A model generated the notes under the pieces. The model saw nothing but the letters and a program-made list of their open reading frames with translations, made no database searches and was not told the DNA's origin. Made by a program: the position numbers and the translations under genes. From an uncultured Flavobacteriales bacterium (GTDB lineage: Bacteria; Bacteroidota; Bacteroidia; Flavobacteriales_E; Vicingaceae): a stretch of 40,087 bases of DNA. Position 1 is the first letter of the stretch. Every line of letters begins with the position of its first letter. Positions 26,372-34,772 of the stretch are shown one piece after another. The stretch covers positions 1 to 40,087 of the forward strand of contig CAJWVX010000013.1 in assembly GCA_913048175.1 (NCBI GenBank), read 5' to 3'.

Positions 26372-26734
26372 ATGGCAGATCATAACATATTAGGAGAAAA
26401 AGGCGAGGGGTTAGCTAAGGAGTATCTAGAAAAATTAGGATATGAAGTTGTTGCAAGTAATTGGCGAGAACGGAAATTTGAAATTGACTTAATTGCTATT
26501 GATAATCAGGAAATTGTTTTTGTTGAAGTAAAGACTCGAAGTACATCATTCTTTGGAAACCCTGAAGAAGCTGTAACGTTAAAAAAGCAGCAGCATTTAA
26601 TTAATGGAGCAGATTTTTATATTCAAGAAAATGAAATTGATTTAGAATGTAGATTTGATATTATTGCCATCATTCTAAACTCTAACCAAGAAGAAGTAAA
26701 GCATATAAAGGCTGCTTTTTCTCCTAGTTTTTAA
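26372..26734 (+). CDS. YraN/UPF0102 family nuclease-fold protein
   Basis: The 120-residue product has the restriction-endonuclease-like core of the family: GEKGEGLAKEYLEKLGYEV, the E-I-D-L acidic pair in KFEIDLIA, and VEVKTRS, which together form the PD-(D/E)xK-like metal site. The phrase FDIIAI follows. The family is near universal and its function is poorly known; relatives have been linked to DNA processing. It follows the LD-carboxypeptidase gene by one base and converges on the SiaC-like gene with a six-base gap. Confidence 0.92.
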   Translation: MADHNILGEKGEGLAKEYLEKLGYEVVASNWRERKFEIDLIAIDNQEIVFVEVKTRSTSFFGNPEEAVTLKKQQHLINGADFYIQENEIDLECRFDIIAIILNSNQEEVKHIKAAFSPSF

Positions 26735-26740
26735 TTTTTA

Positions 26741-27127
26741 CTATGCCATTTCGTATTCTATTGTATAAATTTTATGATTTATTAAATCACTAAATAGTTT
26801 AATATCATCTCTAATTCCTAAATCATCTTCTTCTAAATACCAAATGATCTTAGCAGTAGTCTTTGGATTGTGGTTTATTCGAGAAACAATTTTTAAGATA
26901 TTTAACATATACTTAGATGAAAGCGTGTTATAGTATTCTAAATCTATAAAAAGATGTGTTTTTTCTGTAGGATTTTCAGCATACTCTTCTAGTAATCTAA
27001 TTATTGAGGAGTAAAAATCATGAGGATATAACATGGTTGATCTTCCTAAAATTTTAATGCTACCTCTTTTGGGTTCAAAAATAAATTTTGGTGATTTGTC
27101 AGTTCCTTTAATTTCAATTTTTTTCAT
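26741..27127 (-). CDS. SiaC-like (DUF1987) regulatory phosphoprotein
   Basis: The 128-residue protein fits DUF1987: IEIKGTDKSPKFIFEPKRG, IKILGRSTMLYPHDFYSSII, IDLEYYNTLSSKYMLNILK and AKIIWYLEEDD. In Pseudomonas the family member SiaC is phosphorylated on a Thr and activates a diguanylate cyclase, under control of the kinase SiaB and phosphatase SiaA. The Thr in the YYNTLSSK motif is the candidate site here. No siaA, siaB or siaD partner lies beside it; neighbours are YraN and a DUF4833 gene. The role here is therefore open. Cytoplasmic. Confidence 0.85.
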   Translation of the reverse strand: MKKIEIKGTDKSPKFIFEPKRGSIKILGRSTMLYPHDFYSSIIRLLEEYAENPTEKTHLFIDLEYYNTLSSKYMLNILKIVSRINHNPKTTAKIIWYLEEDDLGIRDDIKLFSDLINHKIYTIEYEMA

Positions 27128-27268
27128 TTGTTATAGATTTAATTTATAGCAAAGTGAGTTCTTTTATTTCGGATAGTTATTAGCTGAAAGTTAGCTTTAT
27201 CTTAAAGTTATTGATATTTAATGTTAACTTCATTAAATTAATATGTAACTCAAAAAAATAGATCCTTT

Positions 27269-27748
27269 TTAAGGTGTTATTATTTCAACAACATCCTTAC
27301 CAGTTTTCATATTTCTCGCATATATTTTAACTGCAGTTATATTTGGAAACCAAAAGGCGCCTCCTTCTATCTTAATGAAAATTCGATTCATTTTTAATAT
27401 TTGACTGTTGCATTTTGTGTAAACTTCAAAATGATTATCTTTAATTTTCTTTAATGTAAAAAACAACTTTTTGTAGGAGACAAACTTAAAAGTAGCATAG
27501 TCTTCATTAATATTAATAAACTTTAGTCCGTAGGCATATTTCTGTTGAATCCAAGTTAATGGCTTCATTGCTCCACCTTCAGTATTTCTTTTCCAGTAAA
27601 CATTAATAGGGGTTTTATCATCTAACACTCCAGAATCATTGATATTAACATCATAAAAAATCTGATTGTTGTCTTTACTCCGCTCAATCTTAAATAAAAA
27701 AGATATTGGGTTGATACTAATATCAGAATCAATAGTGTTGAAAATCAA
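27269..27748 (-). CDS. DUF4833 domain protein, start uncertain
   Basis: The 159-residue frame from TTG 27748 matches DUF4833: FKIERSKDNNQIFYDVNIND, INVYWKRNTEGG, KYAYGLKF and IFIKIEGGAFWFPN. The family is common in Bacteroidota, is usually exported, and its function is unknown. The TTG start leaves no signal peptide, but the frame is open about 14 codons further upstream (before a stop) and encodes LCLILAIIVLIF, a hydrophobic segment. No ATG, GTG or TTG lies within that extension, so either a rare start codon is used or the N-terminus is damaged. Coordinates are the minimum. Confidence 0.75.
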   Translation of the reverse strand: MIFNTIDSDISINPISFLFKIERSKDNNQIFYDVNINDSGVLDDKTPINVYWKRNTEGGAMKPLTWIQQKYAYGLKFININEDYATFKFVSYKKLFFTLKKIKDNHFEVYTKCNSQILKMNRIFIKIEGGAFWFPNITAVKIYARNMKTGKDVVEIITP

Positions 27749-27957
27749 GACTATTATGGCAAGTATAAGACATAGATTCTGTGACCTAAATTAGTTTTGA
27801 AAAAAGAAACTTATGTCTTAAGGATTACAATTGAAGAATACTGATTAAATGTTAATTTGATTAAAGTGTATTCTAACTTTCACAAAAAAATAGATTTAAC
27901 CATGTATTTTTTTTGGGCTAAAAAAACATGTAGTTTTAATCAAAATTTAAATTGAAT

Positions 27958-29529
27958 ATGAAAAGTATAGTTATTGCATTTTTGATAATTAGTTTTAGTA
28001 CGACTGTTTGTTTGGGTCAAGTATCATCAGTAGATCTGTTAGATAAGACTCATGTCAATTGGCACAATAAAGATTTACAAATAGATTCAAAAGTAGGAGT
28101 TAGTGTTAGAAAGACTTATTTAGAGCTTTTAAAAGATAAAAAATCAAAGAAAACTGTTGTTGTAGCAGTTATTGATACTGGAGTAGATAAAGATCATGAG
28201 GATTTAAAAGATAAAGTGTGGATTAATAAAGGAGAAATTCCTGATAATAATATTGATGATGATCAGAATGGGTATGTTGATGATGTCTATGGTTGGAATT
28301 ATTTAGGTGGGAGTTCAGGAGATAATATTAATTATGAAAATTATGAGTACACAAGATTAATTAAATTTAAGGATGTAAAACATCCTTTTTACAATGAAGC
28401 TAAATTAGCTTATGATAAGGAATTTGATAAGAGAAAAAAAGATCGGAACTATATAGAAAAACTTGAAGAAAACCTTAAGATAGCTAAAGATATAATTAAA
28501 GAAAATACTGGCGTAGAGGTTCTTTCAGGAAAAGATTTAGTTAGCATAAAATCTAATAATGAGAAGGTATTATCCGCAAAAGAATATTTGAATAGACGAT
28601 ACAGTTCTGGATTTACGGAGAGAGGGTTGGCTCGATTTAAATTGAGTAATGATAAGTATTTGAAGTATTACTTAAATACTCAATTTAACCCAAGAGAAAT
28701 AGCAGGGGATGATCCATTAGATTTAAGTGATAAAAATTATGGAAATCCAAATGTGACTGGACCAGCCTCTAGTCATGGAACTTCAGTTGCTGGTGTAATT
28801 GCTGCTATCAGAGATAATGGTATCGGAATTAATGGAATTGCTACAGATGTTCAAATTATGGTACTTCGGGCAATCCCTAATGGTGATGAGAGAGATAAAG
28901 ATGTTGCTTTAGCAATAATGTATGCAGTTGATAATGGCGCAGATATAATTAATATGAGTTTTGGAAAAAAAATATCTCCAAACAAAGATTTTGTCGATAA
29001 AGCAGTGAGATATGCAGAAGATAATAATGTTTTATTAGTGCATGCCGCAGGAAATGAGGGGGTTGATATCGATGCGGCACCAAAATTTCCAAGTAATATT
29101 TATACAGATGGAACAAATGCAATGACTTGGCTTAATGTTGGTGCCTCAGATGCTAAAGTTGGAAAGGAAATTGCAGCGATATTCTCAAATTACGGAATTG
29201 TAAATGTTGATATTTTTGCACCAGGGGTAAACATTGTATCATTAGATACGGGTAATACATATAGTTTGCATAATGGTACAAGTCTATCTGCTCCTGTTGT
29301 TTCTGGGGTAGCAGCTCTTTTGTTGTCTTACTATCCAGATTTAACTGCAAAGGAGTTGAAAAATATTCTTCGAGAATCTTGTTCTATTATTACTAAACCT
29401 AAAAAGATTTATAAACCAGGTTTTGATAGTGACAAAAGAAAGAAAACTTCAATTAAAAAACTATCAAATACTGGGGGGATTATTAATGTTTATAATGCTT
29501 TTATTGAAGCAGAAAAAAGGCGCAATTAA
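27958..29529 (+). CDS. secreted subtilisin-like serine protease (S8)
   Basis: The 523-residue product starts at the ATG at 27958, two codons after a TTG, giving a signal peptide that ends CLGQ. The triad is Asp73 (VIDTGVDKDH), His273 (SSHGTSVAGV) and Ser442 (GTSLSAP), with Asn366 in AAGNEG as oxyanion residue. A 200-residue insert separates Asp and His. It opens with an acidic loop (NNIDDDQNGYVDD) that may bind calcium and continues as a charged helical region. There is no T9SS sorting domain, so it is likely periplasmic or membrane-associated. A TAGTTTTA at 27931-27938 is one mismatch from a -7 box. Substrate unknown. Confidence 0.93.
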   Translation: MKSIVIAFLIISFSTTVCLGQVSSVDLLDKTHVNWHNKDLQIDSKVGVSVRKTYLELLKDKKSKKTVVVAVIDTGVDKDHEDLKDKVWINKGEIPDNNIDDDQNGYVDDVYGWNYLGGSSGDNINYENYEYTRLIKFKDVKHPFYNEAKLAYDKEFDKRKKDRNYIEKLEENLKIAKDIIKENTGVEVLSGKDLVSIKSNNEKVLSAKEYLNRRYSSGFTERGLARFKLSNDKYLKYYLNTQFNPREIAGDDPLDLSDKNYGNPNVTGPASSHGTSVAGVIAAIRDNGIGINGIATDVQIMVLRAIPNGDERDKDVALAIMYAVDNGADIINMSFGKKISPNKDFVDKAVRYAEDNNVLLVHAAGNEGVDIDAAPKFPSNIYTDGTNAMTWLNVGASDAKVGKEIAAIFSNYGIVNVDIFAPGVNIVSLDTGNTYSLHNGTSLSAPVVSGVAALLLSYYPDLTAKELKNILRESCSIITKPKKIYKPGFDSDKRKKTSIKKLSNTGGIINVYNAFIEAEKRRN

Positions 29530-29541
29530 TGCTCCTGAATC

Positions 29542-30771
29542 CTACTGTTTCTTTCTTGGTTTCCAGTTTTTCTTTTTGCTAAAATTCTTTTTACCGCCAC
29601 CTTTAAAAGGTTTCTTGTAAGTAGTATCATATTTTGGACCTTCAGTAAATCCTTCAGGTAAAGGTAGCTTGTTAACTTCGCTTCCAATTAAACTTTCAAT
29701 TTTAGAAAAGTTATGACAATCATCAGCATTAATAAACGTTAATGCAACTCCCGTATTATCACCCCTTGCAGTTCGTCCAATTCGGTGAATATAATCTTCA
29801 GCATCACCCGGAATATCATAGTTAATTACTAGGTTAATTCCTTTAATATCGATCCCTCTAGAAAGAACATCCGTAGCAATTAATAGTTTTATTTTTCTGT
29901 TTTTAAAATCTAATAAAACACCTTCTCTTTCCTGTTGGTTTAAATCAGAGTGTATTCCTTTAGCTGGTAAGCCTGCTTTATTTAAGGCTTGCACTATTTC
30001 TTTAACTGTTACTTTTCTTGAAGAGAAAACTAACACAAAATCATGATCGTTTTCTTTAAGGATTTCACCAATCAATTTTATTTTTTGGCTATTGTGTACT
30101 AAATAAGCAGCTTGTGTAATACCTTTATTAGGTTTAGAAATTGCTATGTTTATTGTAATGGGATCTTTTAATAAAGTAGCAGAAAGTTGTCTTATTTTCG
30201 GTGGCATTGTTGCCGAAAAAAGCAAGTTTTGTCTGTCTTTAGGAAGTTTGTTGGCAATTTTAGTAATGTCTTCGTTAAAGCCCATATCTAACATTCTATC
30301 ACCTTCATCTAAGATGAAATGTTTCACTCCTGAAGTGTCAAAGTAGCCCATATTTAAGTGAGACATAAATCGACCTGGTGTACAAATTACTATATCAGCA
30401 CCTGTGGTTAACGCTTTCTTTTCGGCATCAAAACTCTTACCATCTCCACCACCATAAATAGCAATTGATGTAGCGTTGGTGAAATAACTTAATCCTTCAA
30501 CTTGTTGATCTATTTGTATCGCTAACTCTCTTGTAGGAACAATAATGATTGTACTTACTTTATCTGAGCTACCTCTTTTGCATATTGCATTTAAAATGGG
30601 TAGAACGAAAGCAGCTGTTTTTCCTGTTCCAGTTTGTGCAACAGCAATCATGTCTTTATTGTCCATTACAGCTGGGATAGCTTCTTGTTGTATTGGTGTT
30701 GGAGTTTCAAACCCCATTGCGTCAAGTGCTTCTAATACTTGATCTTCAAATCCTAATTCACTAAATTTCAT
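29542..30771 (-). CDS. DEAD-box RNA helicase with DEGD variant
   Basis: The 409-residue helicase has the usual order: Q-motif (GFETPTPIQ, 21-29), motif I (AQTGTGKT, 45-52), TPGR, motif II DEGD (155-158) where most family members have DEAD, SAT (186-188), and motif VI HRIGRTAR. Asp-Glu and the last Asp, the catalytic residues, are intact; the third position is Gly. The tail is basic (KKPFKGGGKKNFSKKKNWK) and likely binds RNA. ATG 30771 is preferred because the apparent TTG start at 30780 belongs to the -7 box at 30778-30785. It unwinds RNA, perhaps in ribosome assembly or cold response. It converges on the protease gene. Confidence 0.93.
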   Translation of the reverse strand: MKFSELGFEDQVLEALDAMGFETPTPIQQEAIPAVMDNKDMIAVAQTGTGKTAAFVLPILNAICKRGSSDKVSTIIIVPTRELAIQIDQQVEGLSYFTNATSIAIYGGGDGKSFDAEKKALTTGADIVICTPGRFMSHLNMGYFDTSGVKHFILDEGDRMLDMGFNEDITKIANKLPKDRQNLLFSATMPPKIRQLSATLLKDPITINIAISKPNKGITQAAYLVHNSQKIKLIGEILKENDHDFVLVFSSRKVTVKEIVQALNKAGLPAKGIHSDLNQQEREGVLLDFKNRKIKLLIATDVLSRGIDIKGINLVINYDIPGDAEDYIHRIGRTARGDNTGVALTFINADDCHNFSKIESLIGSEVNKLPLPEGFTEGPKYDTTYKKPFKGGGKKNFSKKKNWKPRKKQ

Positions 30772-30777
30772 AGAAAC

Positions 30778-30785
30778 CAAAGATA
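30778..30785 (-). promoter_or_regulatory. -7 box for the helicase gene
   Basis: On the minus strand the bases read TATCTTTG, an exact TAnnTTTG match, ending six bases before the ATG at 30771. The in-frame TTG at 30780 is part of this box, so it is not the start. No -33 TTG is visible at the usual distance. Confidence 0.55.
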
Positions 30786-30917
30786 ATAAAGATATTGATG
30801 AATATTCATTTTATAAAAAATAACCAAAAACATCTTAAAAGTGACCGTTAAATAAAAAAAACAAATATTATTAGGAGGGTTTGAACTGAAAAATCATATT
30901 TGCCAAAAATTTGAATT

Positions 30918-31778
30918 ATGAAAAGATCTCTTTTATTATTGTTAGCTTTTACAAGCTCATTTAACCTGTTTTCTCAAGATATAATAGTTAAAAAAGATGG
31001 CGAAGAAATTAAATCAAAAATTATAGAAATTGGGATTGACAATGTGAAGTTTAAAAAGTTTGATAACCTCGAAGGACCTGATTATGTTTTGCCTAAATAT
31101 GATATTGTTTTTGTGAAATTTGCGAATGGGATTAAAGAGGTGTTTAATGTAGAAAAATCTAATAAGACTTCTCAAGAAGTCCGGAAAGGCCCTCATATGG
31201 GGATGCATTTAACTCCTGGGATAGGTAAGCTCTCAGGCGAAAGCTCTAAAATGGGATTTTCGTATAATATTGGGATGGATTTAAACATTTACTTTAATGA
31301 TCATGTTGGAATCAAAACAGGATTTAATTATCAAAAGATTTCTCTTGAATATGAAACTAGCAATTCTTATTTTGGTAATGGGTTCTCATCTTCTTATAAC
31401 TATACCATTTCAGGGAAAGTGAATTCTTTTGGAATACCATTTAAATTATTAGTAACATCAGGTAAAAAGGTTGGAGTTTACTTTGAAATGGGAGTTGCAG
31501 CATACTTTATATTGTCGGCTAATACGGAGAGTGTTTATAGCTATGATGGACAGCCGGATAATATACAGTTTAGTGCTTTATCAACAGAGCCTGTTTATTT
31601 AGCTCAAGAAGCTGTTTTTGGATTGAACATTATGGCTACTGAAAATGTTAGTTTTAACTTAGGGATTTCTAATCATTTTGGATTAACCAAGGTCAATAGA
31701 AATAGTTCAAGTTCTGATAACGGAAGAGCAATAGCGTTTGCAATTCAGTTTGGATTATTATTTAACTTGGCGAACTAA
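30918..31778 (+). CDS. outer-membrane beta-barrel protein
   Basis: The 286-residue product has a signal peptide ending LFSQ. Residues 20-85 form a small soluble beta-domain (IIVKKDGEEIKSKIIEIGID, then DIVFVKFANGIKEVF), a phrase seen at the front of many Bacteroidota barrel proteins. The rest alternates aromatic and polar strands with a terminal strand (AIAFAIQFGLLFN). Likely an outer-membrane barrel of unknown role. A CATATTTG at 30895-30902 is one mismatch from the -7 box. The stop overlaps the oxidoreductase gene on the other strand by 17 bases. Confidence 0.82.
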   Translation: MKRSLLLLLAFTSSFNLFSQDIIVKKDGEEIKSKIIEIGIDNVKFKKFDNLEGPDYVLPKYDIVFVKFANGIKEVFNVEKSNKTSQEVRKGPHMGMHLTPGIGKLSGESSKMGFSYNIGMDLNIYFNDHVGIKTGFNYQKISLEYETSNSYFGNGFSSSYNYTISGKVNSFGIPFKLLVTSGKKVGVYFEMGVAAYFILSANTESVYSYDGQPDNIQFSALSTEPVYLAQEAVFGLNIMATENVSFNLGISNHFGLTKVNRNSSSSDNGRAIAFAIQFGLLFNLAN

Positions 31779-32292
31779 TTAAATCTAGCAATTTTTGGGA
31801 GTGAGTGTTTGCAACTTTGATTGCATTCTGCTTAGCTTCTTCAGAATACCCGTTAATATCATTACAGAATATTTCTCCAACATATTGTAGTTTACAATAG
31901 TTAGTTAAGCCCTGTAAAGGGAATACTATTTTTTGTATAATTTCATTGGGGTACATACTAACTGGGCTGCCAATAGTAAAAGAGACTATTACTTTTTTGT
32001 TGTTTAAGATAGATTCTGCTCCAAAAGCAAAGCCATATTCAAAAACTTTATCAATCCAATGCTTAAGTATGGCAGGCATATTATACCAAAAAAGAGGGAA
32101 TTGAAAAACGATAGTTTCGGCATTTAATAGGGCTTCTTGCTCCGCTTTAATATCAATATTAAAATCTGGATACAATAGATCTAAATGTCTTAATTCTGTA
32201 TTGGCTCCAGCATCAAAATTATTGCTAATAATTTTGTTTCCAATAGATTTTTCTATTGCTGGATGAGCCAGGATCATTAAAGTTTTACTCAT
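31762..32292 (-). CDS. flavodoxin-fold NAD(P)H-dependent oxidoreductase
   Basis: The 176-residue protein has the flavodoxin-like fold of the KefF/MdaB quinone reductase family: start MSKTLMILAHPAIEKSIGN, FQFPLFWYNMPAILKHWIDK holding the flavin contact loop, and FTIGSPVSMY. It transfers electrons from NAD(P)H to quinones or related acceptors; substrate unknown. It lies one base after the stop of the DUF4468-like gene. Convergent overlap with the barrel gene at its 3' end. Confidence 0.88.
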   Translation of the reverse strand: MSKTLMILAHPAIEKSIGNKIISNNFDAGANTELRHLDLLYPDFNIDIKAEQEALLNAETIVFQFPLFWYNMPAILKHWIDKVFEYGFAFGAESILNNKKVIVSFTIGSPVSMYPNEIIQKIVFPLQGLTNYCKLQYVGEIFCNDINGYSEEAKQNAIKVANTHSQKLLDLISSPS

Positions 32293-32293
32293 A

Positions 32294-32815
32294 TTACCAG
32301 TTGTCTTTTTTTGCAGTTTTCATTTCAAATGTTTGGTTGAAAGCTGCATTGTATATGGTTTTAGGCTTTTTGTTAAAAGAAATTCTAAATGCTTTACCAT
32401 CTTTATTTACATAATGTTGCTCAAAAGGCTGTTTTTCTCCTTTTTTAATCAATTCACCATTTCCTACAATTAAAATATCCTTGTAAGTAACTCTGTATTT
32501 ATAATCTTTTAAACCAATGATTACTGTGCCAGCATAATTTGCTTTTACAGTAAGAGCGGGAGGTAATGTTCCTGCAATTTTTTTATCATCTTTGTCTATA
32601 ACTTGTGGTCTAAGAGTAGCTATTACTTGTTCATCCTCAACTCTAAAGAGTTTAAATAAGCCACTGCTTTTAAAATAGGAAATCAACTCTTCTTTAGATT
32701 TTTTGGTTTCATACACCTTTTGCCAAGTTACTTTACCTTCAGTTAAAACAAAGTTATCTTGAGCACTTAAGTTAAGTGTTGTAATAAGTGTAATTGCAAT
32801 AATGATGTATTTCAT
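32294..32815 (-). CDS. exported DUF4468-like protein
   Basis: The 173-residue product has a signal peptide ending LNLSAQ. It continues with the pattern VTWQKVYETKKSKEELISYF and KYRVTYKDILI, which resembles the DUF4468 beta-rich domain of Bacteroidota, but the match is from memory. Function unknown; periplasmic. It is the first gene of a probable two-gene unit with the oxidoreductase (one-base gap). A TACTTTTA at 32837-32844 (minus strand) is one mismatch from a -7 box. Confidence 0.6.
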   Translation of the reverse strand: MKYIIIAITLITTLNLSAQDNFVLTEGKVTWQKVYETKKSKEELISYFKSSGLFKLFRVEDEQVIATLRPQVIDKDDKKIAGTLPPALTVKANYAGTVIIGLKDYKYRVTYKDILIVGNGELIKKGEKQPFEQHYVNKDGKAFRISFNKKPKTIYNAAFNQTFEMKTAKKDNW

Positions 32816-32966
32816 ATTCTACATTTAAAATAATTGTAAAAGTAATGTAAAATTCGATAGAATATTTAGGGAGAAAAAGCAGTCTATTAAAATAGCTGTT
32901 TTCACTAATTAGAAGGTTGATTTTTTGAATAATAAAAGCAATTTAACTTAAATTATTGATGATAGA

Positions 32967-34277
32967 TCAAATGTTTTTTAGCAGCTTACTTTCGCCTTCA
33001 AATTCAAATATAGAAAGCTGATTACTAATCTTGTCGTAAACTTCACTCTGAGGCTCTGGTATTTCATTAGCTCCTAATTCTTCTATCGCATTTAAAATAT
33101 AATGTATAGATAGTTTTGCTGGATCAATATTCGGTTGATACCGAATAATTTTATACTCTTCTTCTGATATTTGAGAGAAAATTTGTGCATTTATTAAATC
33201 CTCAATAATATGTGCTACCAATCTAAAAGGGAGTTTCAATTCTCGCTTTATTTCATCTATTGAAGGGGCTTTTTTCTCTGAACAAAATTTGTCTATAACA
33301 TAATGAGCAATTAGTAACGTTATTTTTTTTCTAAATACAAGGCTAATTTTTTTAGATTCTTCTTCTAAACTATATTGTTCTACATTCTGATTAGCAAAAG
33401 ATAATTCTGCTCCAAATAATACAATTACCCAGCTGGTTTGTAACCAAACTAAAAATAGCGGTAGTGCGGCAAAGCTTCCATAAATTGCATTAAACTGAAC
33501 TACACCTATTTGAAACGAAACATAAGCCCATTCTACCATGTTAAAAGCTGTACCTGCTACTATTCCGGCAGCTAATGCAGACTTCCAACTCACTTTAGTG
33601 TTGGGCATTATCATATAGAGTAAAGTAAGTACTCCCCATAATAAAAGGTAGGGTATAATCTCTAACAGTATATACATTCCTCCACTAATAGATTCCATCA
33701 AAAAACCATCGCCTCCAGCAGCAGTTTTAACTGTAGAAGAAACAAATATATTAACACTACTTGCAATAATTAGGAGAATAGGAGCTATAATGATTATAGC
33801 CATATATTCGGTAAACTTTTTAATAAGAGTACGATCTTTTTTTATGCCCCATATAGCATTGAAAGAGCGTTCAATGTTTCCCATAACTTTCATAACAGAC
33901 CAAATAAGAAGAATAACACCAACTCCTGCAACCAGGCCTCCTTTTGTGTTTTCTAATAGGCTATGGGCAAAACCTATTACTTGTGACATAACTTCTTGGT
34001 GACTCCCCAATTTATCAACCAATAGTCCGTTTAGCTTTTCTTCCATTCCAAAACCTTTGGCAACTCCAAAAATCATTGCAATTACCGGAACAATAGAAAG
34101 TAAAGAGTAGAAAGTTAATGCAGAGGCTCTTAGCTGAACTTTATCTTCATTAAAACCTCTTAATGTCATTACAATAATACGGAGTTGTTTTATGAATATA
34201 GAGCGATGGCGGGGCAATGCTTCTGGATCAGTTATCCAAATTTCTTTCTCAAAAAAGTATTTAATTTTTTCTAACAT
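32967..34277 (-). CDS. YihY/BrkB family inner-membrane protein
   Basis: The 436-residue product has the family core: LRASALTFYSLLSIVPVIAM, IWSVMKVMGNIERSFNAIWG, and about six membrane helices to residue 290 (ILLIIASSVNIFV, LEIIPYLLLWGVLTLLYMIM, LFLVWLQTSWVIVLFGAEL). The last 130 residues are soluble and helical, with a winged-helix-like segment (IDEIKRELKLPFRLVAHIIE). Once called RNase BN; its real function is unsettled, perhaps a transporter. The apparent TTG start at 34289 lies in the -7 box, so the start is ATG 34277. Single gene. Confidence 0.92.
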   Translation of the reverse strand: MLEKIKYFFEKEIWITDPEALPRHRSIFIKQLRIIVMTLRGFNEDKVQLRASALTFYSLLSIVPVIAMIFGVAKGFGMEEKLNGLLVDKLGSHQEVMSQVIGFAHSLLENTKGGLVAGVGVILLIWSVMKVMGNIERSFNAIWGIKKDRTLIKKFTEYMAIIIIAPILLIIASSVNIFVSSTVKTAAGGDGFLMESISGGMYILLEIIPYLLLWGVLTLLYMIMPNTKVSWKSALAAGIVAGTAFNMVEWAYVSFQIGVVQFNAIYGSFAALPLFLVWLQTSWVIVLFGAELSFANQNVEQYSLEEESKKISLVFRKKITLLIAHYVIDKFCSEKKAPSIDEIKRELKLPFRLVAHIIEDLINAQIFSQISEEEYKIIRYQPNIDPAKLSIHYILNAIEELGANEIPEPQSEVYDKISNQLSIFEFEGESKLLKNI

Positions 34278-34286
34278 ATCTATTGC

Positions 34287-34294
34287 CAAATATA
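34287..34294 (-). promoter_or_regulatory. -7 box for the YihY gene, with -33
   Basis: On the minus strand TATATTTG is an exact match, nine bases before ATG 34277. A TTG on the minus strand at 34316-34318 lies 21 bases upstream, the best -33/-7 pair in the window. Confidence 0.65.
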
Positions 34295-34772
34295 AGAAAT
34301 GAAATAGATAACATACAACAACATTTTTTTGACCAGGTCTTATTCAAAATAAAGATTAATTAATTTTATTGGGGGTTAGCATAATGGAGAGCGAAAGTAT
34401 TAAGAATCTATCTATATAAATTAGTTGGCGATGATGTAGTAAATGAAAGTTAAAAAACGCTTATACTAAAATAAGTACAGAGCTTTTTAGTGGTCGGCCA
34501 ATATTATAGCGACTGTGCTATTAGTTGTTCTGGTATGTTGTTGTGGTTGATATAGTTGAGGTGTTTTATGAATATCTGTTAGGTTCTAAATCAGGTCCAC
34601 TGAACACTAAAACAAATTCAAATAGTATTTAGAAGATTAAGCTTCACCTATATTTCGTGATTTAATATCATATAAGAATAAGTACTCATAGTAACTTAAG
34701 CGAAAGCGCTTAGTGTTTGCTCTAATGAAATTATTTATTTTCACAAACAATTATTATGTCTTTTCAATCAAT
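34295..34772. other. 478-base stretch without a convincing gene
   Basis: Short coding-like fragments appear on both strands, for example minus-strand IFIKHLNYINHNNIPEQLIA at about 34510-34585, but stops break every one and I recognise none. A perfect six-base stem (TAAGCG, AAAG, CGCTTA at 34697-34712) lies 60 bases upstream of the kinase ATG and may sit in its leader. No tRNA, terminator or exact -7 box was seen. Confidence 0.5.
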
